DNA of 64,000 nucleotides from Montifringilla adamsi (GCA_017590115.1 JAGGNK010008448.1:1054001-1118000); one strand, 5' to 3'; positions 12,519-23,570 are shown, counted from the first letter of the stretch. The notes: generated by a model from the letters alone, not told the origin. Numbers and translations are program-made.

Positions 12519-14701
12519 GCTAGTGCATATAGGGTAATGTCACATTTCATACAATTTCGGTACAAGTGAAAAAATATAATATATGGCTGATTGAAACTGA
12601 TAGCTACATTAACATTTATAGATCTATATAGATTCATTTTACAAGCTGTTAGTAGTTTAGAGGGATATCGGTGTTTTAAACTACCAACATTCATATGGCT
12701 CCAATTCAAATATATGAATTGTTTGATGCGCTATAAATATATTCCAAAGTACATTTCATTGAAGAAGTCAAAGCTGTGCACTAAAACATATCAAAAACAT
12801 GCCTTGTGAAAATGCTACAGACAGAGCCCTGACTGTCTGTGGAGCATGAAAATGCCACTGGTGCTAGCATTGCTAGTTGGAAAATGAACACAATGCCATG
12901 ATTACAGGATTAGGTGATGGAGATATATGCTTTCTGTCATCTTATTTCATAGAGCTGGGACAAAATTCTCTCTTGTTACTCAACATAAACCAGGATGAAT
13001 CCACCAAATTGGCAGAATCGCTTCTGTATTAGCATTTGGTAAACAAAACCCAGAATCTGGCTGGAGATCAGGCAGACTCACTGGTTTCAGTAGAGCTGGT
13101 CTCAGATCTTCACTAGTGTAGTGAGAGCAGAACAGGTTCCAGCTGAGTTGCTCCCCTAAGTCAGGCAGGCACATTATCATATTTGCCCAACCTTGCAGAT
13201 GTCTAAAACGCCTCCTAAGTCTCAGGTTGGGGATGATAGCAAACAGAAACTGAAGCAGGTTTTCCCAGTTTGTAAAACCAAGTGGCTCAGGTCCCTAGGA
13301 TATTCAGCATGGGCCACATCCTGCTCTTAGGTTCAGTCGTACCTAAACCCAAAGCCATTCTGGCAGCATTAACCTGGATTACAGCTGCAGAGAATTTGTC
13401 CAGAGGACAAAAGGGCTGAGTGCTGGCAGCAAAGAAGGCACTGAGCATCAGATGAGATGGGAGGAGCTGTCAGGGCTGGAATCACATTGACTTAGTTAGC
13501 TGTCTTCCTTCCTTCTTCCTCCTCACTCTTGGTCCCACTGCAGTCCCCAAAAGAGACACACGGAGGAATCTCTCTACTTCTGGTGGCATTTTCCCCCTTG
13601 CTTATTGTGAAAACACAGGGGGACAAAGAATTTTTTTCTTTTTTTAACTCTGACCCTTGTTTGGCAGATGCATTTACAAAGGAAACAATGGAGACCATTC
13701 AGGTACCTGTGCCACTCATCTGCCCTGGGGCCATACCTTCCCCAATAATACATTGTTTTGGCAAATGATTGGATTCCAGCCCTGCCTTCACCCTACAGAT
13801 GCAGGGGGGACAAGGTTCAGCAGGGTTACAGCGCAGTTACTGTGGGTGGGAATGTGATGGCAAGGGTGGCAGGGGTACTGAGTGCACAGGTAGGCTAGCT
13901 GGCCAAAATGTTGCTGCTGGATCAACCTCAGCCCAGGGCTCTGGCAAGCAAGGGAATGCTTTGTGCCATCATTTGGTATGTACCATCTTTCAGTGCTGGA
14001 AGGCTGGAGCCCTCCCCTGCAGCTCAGCACAAAATTGTGCTCGGTGCTGCTTTTCTCAGCACAAACTTGAGCAGAGATGGGCTGAGTCCACCTCAAAGTA
14101 GACATAATCAACCATTTTCAAGGGGAATAAAGACAGATTTAAAAAGTCTGAATTTGCTAAGTGTGGCTGCTTTTCCCCTGGTATTGTGGGAAAGACTTAT
14201 TCATGGTAGCTCATCGTGCCTTGGCCAACATTAACAGCATTCCACACTTGGCAGCAGAGAAACAATTTTTAGCACCAAGGATCCCAAGGCCTCAGCTGCC
14301 TGTGCAAGCAGACACCCAGTGTAACATGGAGAAGGGGCTCCAAAGACACCGGAATTATATAGATTCTGAAGTAATTGTAGTTTGGCTGGGGAAGAAAGGA
14401 CATTAAAGGGAGAATTTTCCTTGGGAGAACAGCTTTTTTTCTTTGAAGAGGATGAGTTCGGGACCCCAGAACATACTCATTAGCACAATTTTTGCCTCAA
14501 ACCCTGGCAAAATTCTTAGTTTAACATCTAGGATATATTAGAAACTGTTGTTTTAATACAAATTATGTCAACTCCAAACCCTTCTTTGAAACAATATCTG
14601 ATTCCACAAGTGTGTACTTTGTCCACATGGTAAAAGCCAGCCCTTAATGTTCTACCCTTTAATAATTCAGGATGTTAGCTGTTAAGTCCATTTGTCTCTT
14701 G

Positions 14702-14709
14702 CCTTACTT
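14702..14709 (-). promoter_or_regulatory. Dual-use site: alpha stop codon / beta splice donor
   Basis: The sense strand reads AA|GTAAGG. Translated in frame it is Lys then TAA (alpha isoform). Used as a donor (GTAAGG at 14707-14702) it removes the stop and joins exon 4. The donor closely fits the vertebrate consensus, and the same overlap exists in mammalian CXCL12. Confidence 0.9.
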
Positions 14710-14794
14710 GTTTAAAGCTTTCTCCAGATATTCCTGGATCCACTTTAACTTGGGATCAATGCACACTTGCTTGCTGTTGCTCTTGAGCCTTGCA
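14704..14794 (-). CDS. CXCL12: CXCL12 coding exon 3 (last strand, C-terminal helix; alpha stop)
   Basis: The acceptor is TTTGGCAG directly before 14794. The exon completes Val60 and encodes [18 protein letters not shown] followed by [11 protein letters not shown], then TAA at 14706-14704. It provides Cys71, the third beta strand and the amphipathic C-terminal helix. For the beta isoform the exon instead stops at 14708, because the last Lys codon plus stop reads AA|GTAAGG and so also forms a splice donor. When the donor is unused, the exon continues as the alpha 3'UTR. Confidence 0.97.
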
Positions 14795-17588
14795 CTGCCA
14801 AAGGAGAAAAGCCAGAGTGAGTCTGGTGTGCAAATTCCCCAGCCCACACCCCCCCAGCCCCCACTGTGCCTTATTTTCCTTGGGTGCCAGTGCTGCTTTT
14901 GGTTAACCCATGAAGAGGATGAGTTATTTCTCCCATCCTTGACCTCCCTCACCCATTATAAATATCCCTGGCTTGGAAACCATCTGTCTCCTTTGACAGG
15001 CTCTTGTGGTCTGTACTGGGAATCATGTGAGAGTGCAACAGACATAAAATTTGAATCTAAGGCTTCCAATTCATACCTGGACCGTGAACGAGCTCACTGC
15101 CAACAACACAAAAATTTCATTTGGAAATACTGACATGGTAAATGTATGTAATTTTTGCAAGTAATTGATTAAGAACAGCTTTTAAATTCAACCCAAAACT
15201 GAAGTTTCACATGTTTTGAGGAAAGACACCTCGTGGACATTCTGAAAGAAAGGGTGTGGTCACTTGTTAGCTTTTTGTTTTGTACAAGACTGAATTAACA
15301 GATTGCAGGGAGGAAGACAACTGAAAGTGCCATAGTGCCAGAGGCAAGTTTCTCCTCATGTATTCACTCAGCATTTGGAACCAAAGGCAGAAACCTCCTG
15401 AGGGGTTTCTCCTGGATGCCCAAGCTGCACTTCCCACAGCAAACTTTCTAGCTAATTTGAATTCTCTGTGAATTTGACACTTGGGCTCTCAGAATCTTTC
15501 ATTCAGAAACAGGACAAATAGCTTTTCATCAACAGGTTTCACCCTCCAGGGATCTCAGGACCTCGAAAGAGCTGTTATCTCCCACATTCTCTGCAGCACC
15601 CTGCCTCTGCCCCAGCTGCTTAACAGCCTGCCTGCCTTGGGAAAGTGCAGAGAGCAGCAATTTTATGGAAGTGCCCATACGAATAAGTTCAGTACTTGTT
15701 TAAACATTTGCTGGATGGAAGCCATAATGTTCCTCCCTCTATAAAACGAAATCTGCAGAATATAAAACGATGGTGTAAGAAATAAGAGGTCAAAAAGGCT
15801 CCTTGGTCTGAAGTTATGCAACAACACAGTTGTAACATAAACACATCAAGGATCCGTCTTGCAACCCCTGAGCCAGCACAGAGATGAATGGGCCTGATTC
15901 ATATTTCCCTTACAGCAGTGCCAAGCTGGAGCATTTCCAGTTAAGTGATACCAACAGTGTGCAAAAATGGATTTGCTGATGTTAGCAATGCCTGGGAATT
16001 CTTAGGCTGACCTCACAGGGTACAGAAGCAAAAGCACACGTAACCAGTCTCCAGCCACATTCAACACAATTCCTCTCACCTAATACTGAGACACTGATTT
16101 CTTCAGACATTCATTTCTGAGCCTGTCAGCCCCTGTTCCATGTGCAAGGAAGAGACATAGGAAATTGTATGGAGTGTTTATTTAATCTGGACTGGTTTAG
16201 GTGTCTACTTGCTAAAAATGCTCATTTCCCTGTACTGAAAAGCAAGGAATTTAGTGTGGACTTTGCAGAAGTAGACATTGACAGAGGAGTTCACTGGATT
16301 TGGAGAGATGAGTTCCAAGAGAATGAAAGACAAAAACCTGCTCTTAGGTTTTTTTTGTTTAAATACAACTGCCTTTAACCAAAAAGGAAAATATACTTGT
16401 GAAAAACAAACAAACATGAAACAAAAACCTAAACCAAAACAAAAAAATCCCAAACAATAAGGGACTGTTTCCAGCAACTGTATGTTTCACTTTGTTCTCT
16501 GTTCCTGAAAATGGCAGCTTTTAATTTATTTATGCCTTTGTTGTTTAATGCTTAAAATGAATCAAGATGAGAAATGCATGTGTTAGTTTTGATTGATTTA
16601 ATCTTCTGTTTTGATAAAGACTTAGTTTAAAGTCATGTTTAAAGGGTATTTGGAGGGATGTATTAAGTACCTTACTTGTCAAAGTAAAAAAACCAGGGTT
16701 TGTGTACCCCACACAAACACATTTGGGTCAGGAATGGGCAAGACCGTGAGATGTTTCTGTTTCTGCATTTCATGCTCTTATTTATCTCCAATTATGATAA
16801 TCCTATGTTAAGAGATAAATATATACTCTATCCAGTCTTAAATGTTGTCATTTTCTTGAAAATACTCCAGAAAATTCCAAATCATCTAAAAAGCCTTAGC
16901 ACTGGGATTCTTATGACATCACTGACAGTCCCAGACCACAAATCCATGCACTAGTGCATGCTTGCTGCCAAAATTGTTTGTAGGTAGAGATGGGAGTTAG
17001 TCACAGCTGGTTTTGCCATTTTTCTGAAAGGAAATTATTTCTCAGCTGAAGCTTACATTTTTCTCACTGTCCTCCACCAAATCCTAAGGCAGAAGCACAT
17101 GATAAAATATGTATGATATACACAGAGTGGTTTAAGACAGAAAAAACCCCATACTAATAAAAATTGGTTCATGAATGGATACACGTTCACATACATTCCT
17201 GAGCAATCTCATGAAACCACATCAGTTTTCTGAGTGCAATAAACTTTTGGATGACAAAAATTGATTTTTACAGCATTTGAGTTGAAAGAGGAAGGGCTCA
17301 ATATATGGGTCAAAGAGAGAACCAGTAATGGGATCACTGCATAGAAACCAAACCTAGTCCTTGACACCCTCGTATAGAGGTTAACAGAAGTTGAGAGTAT
17401 TAAGGTTCTCTTGCAATGAAAAAGTGAATGCTGGGTTTTTTTTTTTTTCTTCAGAAGGTTTTGAATTTTGAGAGTCAGCCATGAAGAAGTGAACAAAAAA
17501 GACTTTCCTAAAACATACACACACAAATCTACAAAGACAAACAAACAAAATCCCAATGCTTCCTGAAAAATGAGAGTTGCTTTTCCAG

Positions 17589-17670
<82 letters not shown>

Positions 17671-20600
17671 AAAAAAAGAAAAAAAAGAAAAAAAAAAAAG
17701 AAAAAAAGAAAAAAAAGAAAGAAAAAAATACTCTATTTTCCATTGGGAACCCATTTTTCTGTTCTGCTGCAGTTTACTGACTCAGTCCCTGCCTGGCAAG
17801 CATTCCTAGATTAAGCCATCACATTTCTAGGATCTGTACCTCCTGCAGAGGATTCATGAAACACAGGGATTCCTTTTGCTTGTTTAGCTCCACTCCATGG
17901 AGAAATGACCCATTAGAAGATTCAGACCGCTATGAAGTTTTGACCCAAGGTGTGAAGCTCCACATCCAAGGCAATGCGCAGCCTGTCTGACATTCCTGCT
18001 CATACACCCATGGGGGAACAGCACATGGGATCACGCAGTAATAGGGAGATCACAGAGAACACAGCTGGGAAACATCAGCTGGTCTCCTTTGCATGGGGTA
18101 AAGCAGGGTCCGGATGTCTCTGACATAGGGGTGAAGAGATGAATTGGGAGTCATGGCAGGAGGCAGACTGAAATTCAACCACCAGAGCAGGCACCAGCTC
18201 TGTGACCCTTCCTTTTGACACGCCAGATTTGCACCCAGCTGAAAAGAGCAAGAGACTTACACAATCTGAAGTGAGCAGTTGGGTGTGGAGAGGATTTTGA
18301 GGTGCTTAATATTGGCTCTTGCCACGTTGCTCTCGTAGAATCGACAGGGACATCGGTAGGTCAGGCTGACGGGTTTCTCTGCGGGACAAAGGGAGGGAAA
18401 GGACACGTTACCCCTTGCTCCTGTCACCAGCACAGAAACACCCGTCAGGGCTCACAGCATCAGGGCTCACAGAAAGAAACGCCCTCCAAATATGCAGGTG
18501 GGGAAAAAAAGCAGCAGAAAAGCTGTAGCTTTGGGAGTGCATTTGCCCACAGCTCAGAGCACAATCCATTCAGCTCAGTGCCCAGCCTTTCAACACGGGT
18601 GCGTGGGATTTTGGAAGACAAAAGAAGAGGGAGAGAAAATGGAGATAAGTAAAATCGAAAGAGATTAGAATAAGGAGCCGCGCCATTGTACAGGGATGCT
18701 CCCCGTAATTAGACAAGATAAAGGCCAAAAGAGGGGGCACTTGTCCTCGGTGTTGTTCTACTCAAACGATTTTGACCCGAGGCCAAATTAGAAGGTAGCC
18801 AGAAGAAAGAGATGAATTCCAGGGTGTTCAGATCAAAACGGCGCGGCTCAGGTGCAGGCTTTTCACAGGGGACTTAGTGGCTACAGAAAAGCTCTGGTTT
18901 CGCAGGCGTTCCCAGGGCCCAGCTGACCTTTCCCCACCGCAGCCAGCCCTGACTCTCAGCAGAGGTACCCGCACAAGGAGGTGCGGCTCAGAGATGCGAC
19001 ATCCCAGCGGCTTCACATAAGACGCTCGGAGTCTTTTGAATTTCTAGCCTGCGGCTAAGTAAGGCAAGGGAGGAGACAGTTATCAGCCAGGGCATCCTCA
19101 ATACACTATTCAGGGGCCACCAGACTGGATGAGAGTTCTGTCACTGGCATCACTAGGGACAGAATTAAGTTTAACCCCTTAGGCTAAATATCCGCCATGT
19201 ATATGCATGCAGGACTGAGAAAAGCAGCCTGGCGCCCACCACAGCCTCTGCTGCCCCGTTTCTCTATGGGACAACTTTATTATTGGCAATCAAGTGCACC
19301 TAAGTAAGGTCTTCAGCCGGACCGTAAGTTTGAAAGCTCCATGCACAATAAAATACAAGCACAGAAGCCTTGCCTGGAAGTCTAAGAGATGCCTAAGATT
19401 TTAAAGAATTTCCCAGTGGAGCAGTTTTCAGCCTCTGGGAGGAATTAAGTTTGTACACATAACCCTTAAAATCTGGCTCATGCTGTAGATGGTCAGATAT
19501 ATATCTGGCAGGGCTTGAGATCCCATATGGCAATCTGCCATCCTGTTTGTTTAGCCACACAGGAATACTTGCAGCATCGAAACCCAGTTCCCTTTCAAGG
19601 CAAATGGGGAGATAAAGAGCCGGGAAGGGATTGGAATTCCTAAACAGCTGTCTAAGAAGGTGAGAAAAGAGACAGGTTTTCAAGTGCAGCAGATCTACAT
19701 ATATTGCACGCTTATCAGTGCCTGTCTCTAGCACCATAACCACAGACAACAGGGTGAAACTGGCCCGTCCTGAGGAGGAAGCCCCTTTTTTTCCGATGTC
19801 TCTACCAAGAGATGAGGTAGAATCAGATCCCACAGGAGAGGAATTAATCAGTGGGAATAGAGCTTCTCCTGATTCACACCAGAATCTGGACTATAAATTA
19901 AAAAAATTAAAGAACTTTTCTATCAGTTTTCTGCCACTGCAAACAGTGATTCCATCTATGAGTTAATAATCTGCAGGGGGAGGAGGAAGAAGGGCGACAG
20001 TGTGAGCCTCGAGAACATGGATTAGACTGCCTAGTGCTAATGTGGAAAGCAGTGAGGAAGGCACTAGGATTTCCCACTGCAAATCTGTGCCTGATAGCTA
20101 CACATCTGTGAATTTGTATTGGAAAGGGAGGCTGAAACTGAATACAGTCATACAACTCAGCACAGCTGCAGTGATAGTGTCTCTGCAAGCTTGTCCCAAC
20201 CAAGTTTAAGCCAGCTTTAACTTAAACAACGTGCAAGAGATGAACTGTTCTGATCCATGATTTGATAATGCAATCCTGTCCTCTCTCAGACTCGAGGTGG
20301 GATTTTCAATCCCATACCATTTGAAATCAGGAGCAGAGAAAGTTTAACCATGACTAAACATGTCTGTAAGTCCCAAGGTTGTTTCCTGCCCAAGAAAAGG
20401 CATCTAGCACAGCACGGAAGAGGGGAAGCCCCAGTATTCAGTGTGCTGTTGCCCCTGCGTGCAGTGGAACGACAAATCCCCTCCCAGCACAAGAATCCCT
20501 GTGGTATTTTTGTGTGCCTTTCTTGGTGATCAGGAGCAGGCACTGAGCACGGGGGAGCTGCACCCATTGGGTCAGCTCTCTGTATCCCCAGCAGGGAGTC

Positions 20601-23391
20601 ACTGACTCCTGCCACTGCTCCTTGTCTCGCCGTGCTATCTATCAACAAGGCTCAAAACCAGGGAAAACTGGAACATGTGGCACCTTCCAACACATAAACC
20701 TCTATCTTCCAAAAGTAGGAGAGGGAAGGGCCATTTGGAGGCTGTAATTTAGGAAGAGAACATTTCTGGTCTTCCTCTGAGGCTGACAAAACACATTCCT
20801 TATCTCTTTTCAAAATGTGAAACATGTTGTTGCATGTACATTAGAGCTGATTAATTAATCTACCAATTTGTGCTGTGAGTTCTCTGACATCTACCAAACA
20901 CCAAGCACAAGCTGTGCTGAAGCCATTCTCTCAGTACAACAAATTAGTATAATCTGTTAATTGCCTTATTGCATGAAAACATATAACTGATGGCACATGA
21001 AGCTTTTGAGACCTTTATCGGTCTGGCACATTTGGTTCAAATGGATGAATAGAGTCAAAAGTTACAGAACAGCCAGATGCTAGTTTGACATCTCAATGTC
21101 ATTCCTTCAACCTAATTTTACTTAGACAAAAAGAGAACATCTCTTTTGGCCTCAACTATAAGTTTGTGGTTTGGAATTTTTTAAAGAATAAACAGTTTTA
21201 TTGTTTTCCAACTCAAGCTGAGTTTTGTTGGCTCTGAACACCTACTTTTCCTGACAAATTCTCTCTAGAGACAAAGCATACACAAAGTGCTCTCACAGAG
21301 TGGACACTTGTCAGTGCTGGACAATACCTATTTCATCCCACAGGGATCTGCTTCTCTTTACCCTGAAACGGGACAGTAAGGGAAGAAGTCAGTTGCCAGC
21401 TCTGCTGCAGTTATCAGTAACATGCTGTGTGGACTAGGAAGCTCTGGGTGCTTGAATAGAGAGGGAAGCTATATCCAGGAAAGCAGGCTGGACATAGACA
21501 AAACATTCAAGGAAATAATTTTACTTCTGTTCAGTCTAGGGTGTATTTGTCATTATCAGGAGATATTGATAACTTTTTAAGTGTAGAACAGCTCAATTTC
21601 CCCGGAAAGCAAAGCTGGGATAGACAGACACAGCTTTACCAGGTAACTAAGAAGAATTCAGAGCTCACCTACACCCAGCACAAGGCAGCCCAGCGAGCCC
21701 TCATCTGGATCAGGGCTGAGAGCACCTCATGACATGCAAAGTAGGCAAAAACCTCCACTCTAAACACCCAAGACGGTGGGGTCACTTTCCTTACACTAGT
21801 TTTTCTCCAGCCCTTGCGAGCCATTTCCTTCCTCAGGTAGCCAGGTCCCCACACGCTTATCCCGACACACGTTATCCCGCTGCCAGCGAAGGAGAGCTGC
21901 GCCGCTGGGGGCGAGCCGAGGGGCAGCTGGGCAGCTCTGCCGGCCCCCCAGCCCTGAGCAAAGGCTGCCAGCGGGAGGTAAGGGGGAGGAGAGCCCCTGT
22001 CCCTTCCTCCCTCCAGACCTGCCCTCGCCTCCAGAGGCGAGGGAAGCCCGCTCAGGCTCCCAGGCACCGGCGTCCCCAGCCGCTGGCAGCTGGTGACGTT
22101 GGCAGCCAGGGGCTGGAGCTGGCACTGCCACCCGTGGTGCCCCGGCTCTGCCTTCGCTACCTGCCGCTCTCGCTTGCCAGCCCGCAGCCCGGGGTGGTGG
22201 GTACGGCGAAGGCGGCGGGGGCTGGAGCCCACCTGCCCGGGACTTTGGAGCCCCTCCAGGGCAGCGCCGGCTCCGTGTTCCGGCGGGACGGGGCTGCTGT
22301 GCGGAAAGGCATCGGGAAATCTCCGGGGAAAACTAACTCTCTCAGGCTAAACAAGGAGGGCACCGGAGGGCATCCTCTACCTCCCTGGGTGGGGAACACC
22401 CAAGTTTCGTTGGCCAGAAGGGAGAAGAGAATGGGAGCGGATGTTTGAAAACCCGGACAGAGGACATTCGACGAGGGGACAAGAGACGGCAAATCTCTGC
22501 CAGCCGCAGGAGAAGCGTCCGGAGGATGCCCAGATGTTGCGGGCAGAACTCCCGCCCCTCCCGGAGCCCCGGGGCACAGGGCTCCCGGCGACACGCGGGG
22601 CAAGAAGCGCGGGTGTCCGCTGTCTCCGGGGCTGTCCGAACGCGGAGGCTTCCACAGAGCACAGCTGGCAGAGTAAGCGGGGCGGCTGTAGCTGCCACCG
22701 GGCTCCGGGCGCGACACGCGGGAGCGGCGTGGGGCGGGCGGGTGTGACTGCTCCCCCAGACCTCCCGTCACTGCAGCTCCCTGCGCCCCCAAACCTCCCC
22801 GTGCACCGCGCCGGGGGCGCGATAATTCCTGCCGTGACCGCTTTGGCTCAGCTCTGCCCTGATTGAGGAAAGACAGATCACGATAGGGGACAGGAGAGGT
22901 ACCGAACAACCGCCTGTTTCTAATTCCTTGTAACTTTTAGGGATGGGGGTTTTTTTTTTGTTAGAGGGAAAGTCGATATGCATATTTAGCAGCCAAACCA
23001 CCTCCCTGCAGACCGAGCGCTGTTGAAAGTCTTCCCCCAGACGACTTCAATCTGCGGCGAGTTTGGCAGAGAGGACTGCTTTGGCCAGCTTTTTGAAAAA
23101 AGCCAGGGAGGGATGGAGGAGAGGGAGGAACGGGAGCCTGTCTGCTTCCAGCTTTGCACAGACATCGCTTTGGCTCACCAGACACATCTGAGCCGCGGCC
23201 GGAGCCCCAGCCGGGAGAGCGGTGCAGCTGCGGGGAGAGGGGGGAAGAGCGGAGATTTCCGCGGGACCATCGCTCCCGGCCGGGCTCCCGCAGGAGCGCT
23301 GCGAGCGGCGCGGCCCCGCAGCTCACTTACCCTCCGAGAGGGAGATGACGGCCAGGGCGAAGGCGAGCAGCGCCAGGGCGCGGAGGTCCAT
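14704..23391 (-). CDS. CXCL12: CXCL12 (stromal cell-derived factor 1), alpha isoform; join of three exons
   Basis: Secreted homeostatic CXC chemokine. In the known family it binds CXCR4 and ACKR3 and guides stem cells, germ cells, neurons and endothelium. The coding sequence joins 23391-23331, 18378-18261 and 14794-14704 on the minus strand: 61+118+91 = 270 nt, 89 residues plus stop, the same length as mammalian SDF-1 alpha. The signal peptide is residues 1-21 and the mature protein should start at Lys22 with KPVSLTYR, the receptor-activating N-terminus. The CXC motif is Cys30-Pro-Cys32, and Cys55 and Cys71 complete the two disulfides. The KHLK cluster (45-48) with Arg62 and Lys64 matches the heparin-binding face. 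The C-terminal helix [12 protein letters not shown] ends at the stop. Intron phases 1 and 2 and the 118-nt middle exon fit vertebrate CXCL12. Differences from human as I remember it include Glu21 before the mature start, Tyr35, Asn38 and SNSK near residue 67. Identity is very secure; the avian assignment is inferred. Confidence 0.97.
14795..18260 (-). other. CXCL12 intron 2
   Basis: A 3,466-base phase-2 intron with GT-AG ends. It contains the long A homopolymer (T in the sense strand) at 17,589-17,728 and a CAAA-rich patch near 16,405-16,455. No additional exon was recognised. Confidence 0.9.
17589..17728 (+). repeat. Long A homopolymer with GA-interrupted tail
   Basis: An uninterrupted run of 80 A (17,589-17,668) is followed by A7-9 blocks separated by single G to about 17,728. 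It lies in CXCL12 intron 2, so the transcript has a poly-U tract. True length may be uncertain because of sequencing or assembly. Confidence 0.95.
18261..18378 (-). CDS. CXCL12: CXCL12 coding exon 2 (CXC motif, N-loop, first beta strands)
   Basis: 118 nt. The acceptor is a pyrimidine-rich tract ending CCCGCAG just above 18378; the donor GTAAGT is at 18260-18255. With the G from exon 1 the first codon becomes GAG (Glu21), followed by [17 protein letters not shown] and then [19 protein letters not shown]. It contains the receptor-activating N-terminus, the Cys-Pro-Cys motif, the N-loop, the basic KHLK heparin-binding patch and Cys55. It ends in phase 2 (GT of Val60). Human has Gly where this protein has Glu21. 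Confidence 0.97.
18379..23330 (-). other. CXCL12 intron 1
   Basis: A 4,952-base phase-1 intron. The part next to exon 1 (about 21,840-23,330) is CpG-rich. The AT-rich stretch 20,790-21,190 contains homeodomain-type motifs and may be regulatory. No further coding exon was recognised. Confidence 0.9.
23331..23391 (-). CDS. CXCL12: CXCL12 coding exon 1 (signal peptide)
   Basis: Encodes [20 protein letters not shown] plus the first base of the next codon (phase 1). The hydrophobic Leu/Ala-rich core is a classic secretory signal peptide. The start codon has A at -3 and G at +4, a strong initiation context, and no upstream ATG lies between it and the inferred transcription start. The exon ends in G followed by the donor GTAAGT at 23330-23325. 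It lies inside a CpG island that continues into intron 1. Confidence 0.96.
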
Positions 23392-23480
23392 GCTGGGGCT
23401 GGAGGCGGCGGGCAGGCTCTGCTCTGCTCTGCTCTGCTCTGTTCTGCTCTGCTCTGCTCGTCCGGGCGGCTTTGGCGCTC
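23392..23480 (-). other. CXCL12: CXCL12 5'UTR (inferred)
   Basis: The interval between the inferred start site and the ATG. It is GC-rich, has no upstream ATG, and contains the AGAGC pentamer array. The upstream limit depends on the TATA-like element being functional. Confidence 0.5.
23416..23460. repeat. Pentanucleotide microsatellite (GCTCT)n / (AGAGC)n
   Basis: Eight GCTCT-type units at 23,416-23,455 with one GTTCT variant, followed by GCTCG. It begins 25 bases upstream of the CXCL12 start codon, within the inferred 5'UTR. Confidence 0.9.
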
Positions 23481-23570
23481 TGCTGGCGGCCCCTCCGCCC
23501 CTCCCGCTATAGAGGGGCCGGGGGCGGGGGGAGGAGAGCCAGGGGGAGTAGCTAGACTGTGATTTATTGC
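23480..23570 (-). promoter_or_regulatory. CXCL12 core promoter
   Basis: A TATA-like CTATAG lies at 23,508-23,513, flanked by GC boxes (GGGGCGGGG at 23,521-23,529 on plus; GGGGCGG on minus near 23,495-23,503). A start about 30 bases downstream, near 23,480, would give a 5'UTR of about 90 nt, similar to mammalian CXCL12. TGATTTAT at 23,560-23,567 matches a PBX-HOX type motif. The start site is inferred. Confidence 0.5.

Larger units (their letters stand above)
12430..14703 (-). other. CXCL12: CXCL12 alpha 3'UTR (continuation of exon 3)
   Basis: Non-coding sequence following the alpha stop. Its distal 350 bases (about 12,430-12,770) are AT-rich and closely resemble, from memory, the end of the human CXCL12 alpha 3'UTR. 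This includes the segment around the first AATAAA with ATGCACTAGCAATAAAATG on the sense strand. The cleavage position near 12,430 is inferred from the last signal. The region also lies within the intron removed in the beta transcript. Confidence 0.75.

Noticed and set aside
9350..14703. Search for other CXCL12 C-terminal exons (lysine-rich gamma type)
   Set aside because: No minus-strand segment with a suitable acceptor, frame and Lys/Arg-rich tail was seen; the beta exon is the only alternative end supported.
17209..17754. 181- and 120-codon minus-strand open frames rich in Phe/Ser
   Set aside because: They are the translation of the long A/T homopolymer in CXCL12 intron 2; no protein signal.
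21729..22909. Open frames of 239 (plus) and 250 (minus) codons in the first CpG island
   Set aside because: Overlapping frames open on both strands, Pro/Gly/Arg/Ala-rich with no domain: an effect of high G+C and few stop codons.
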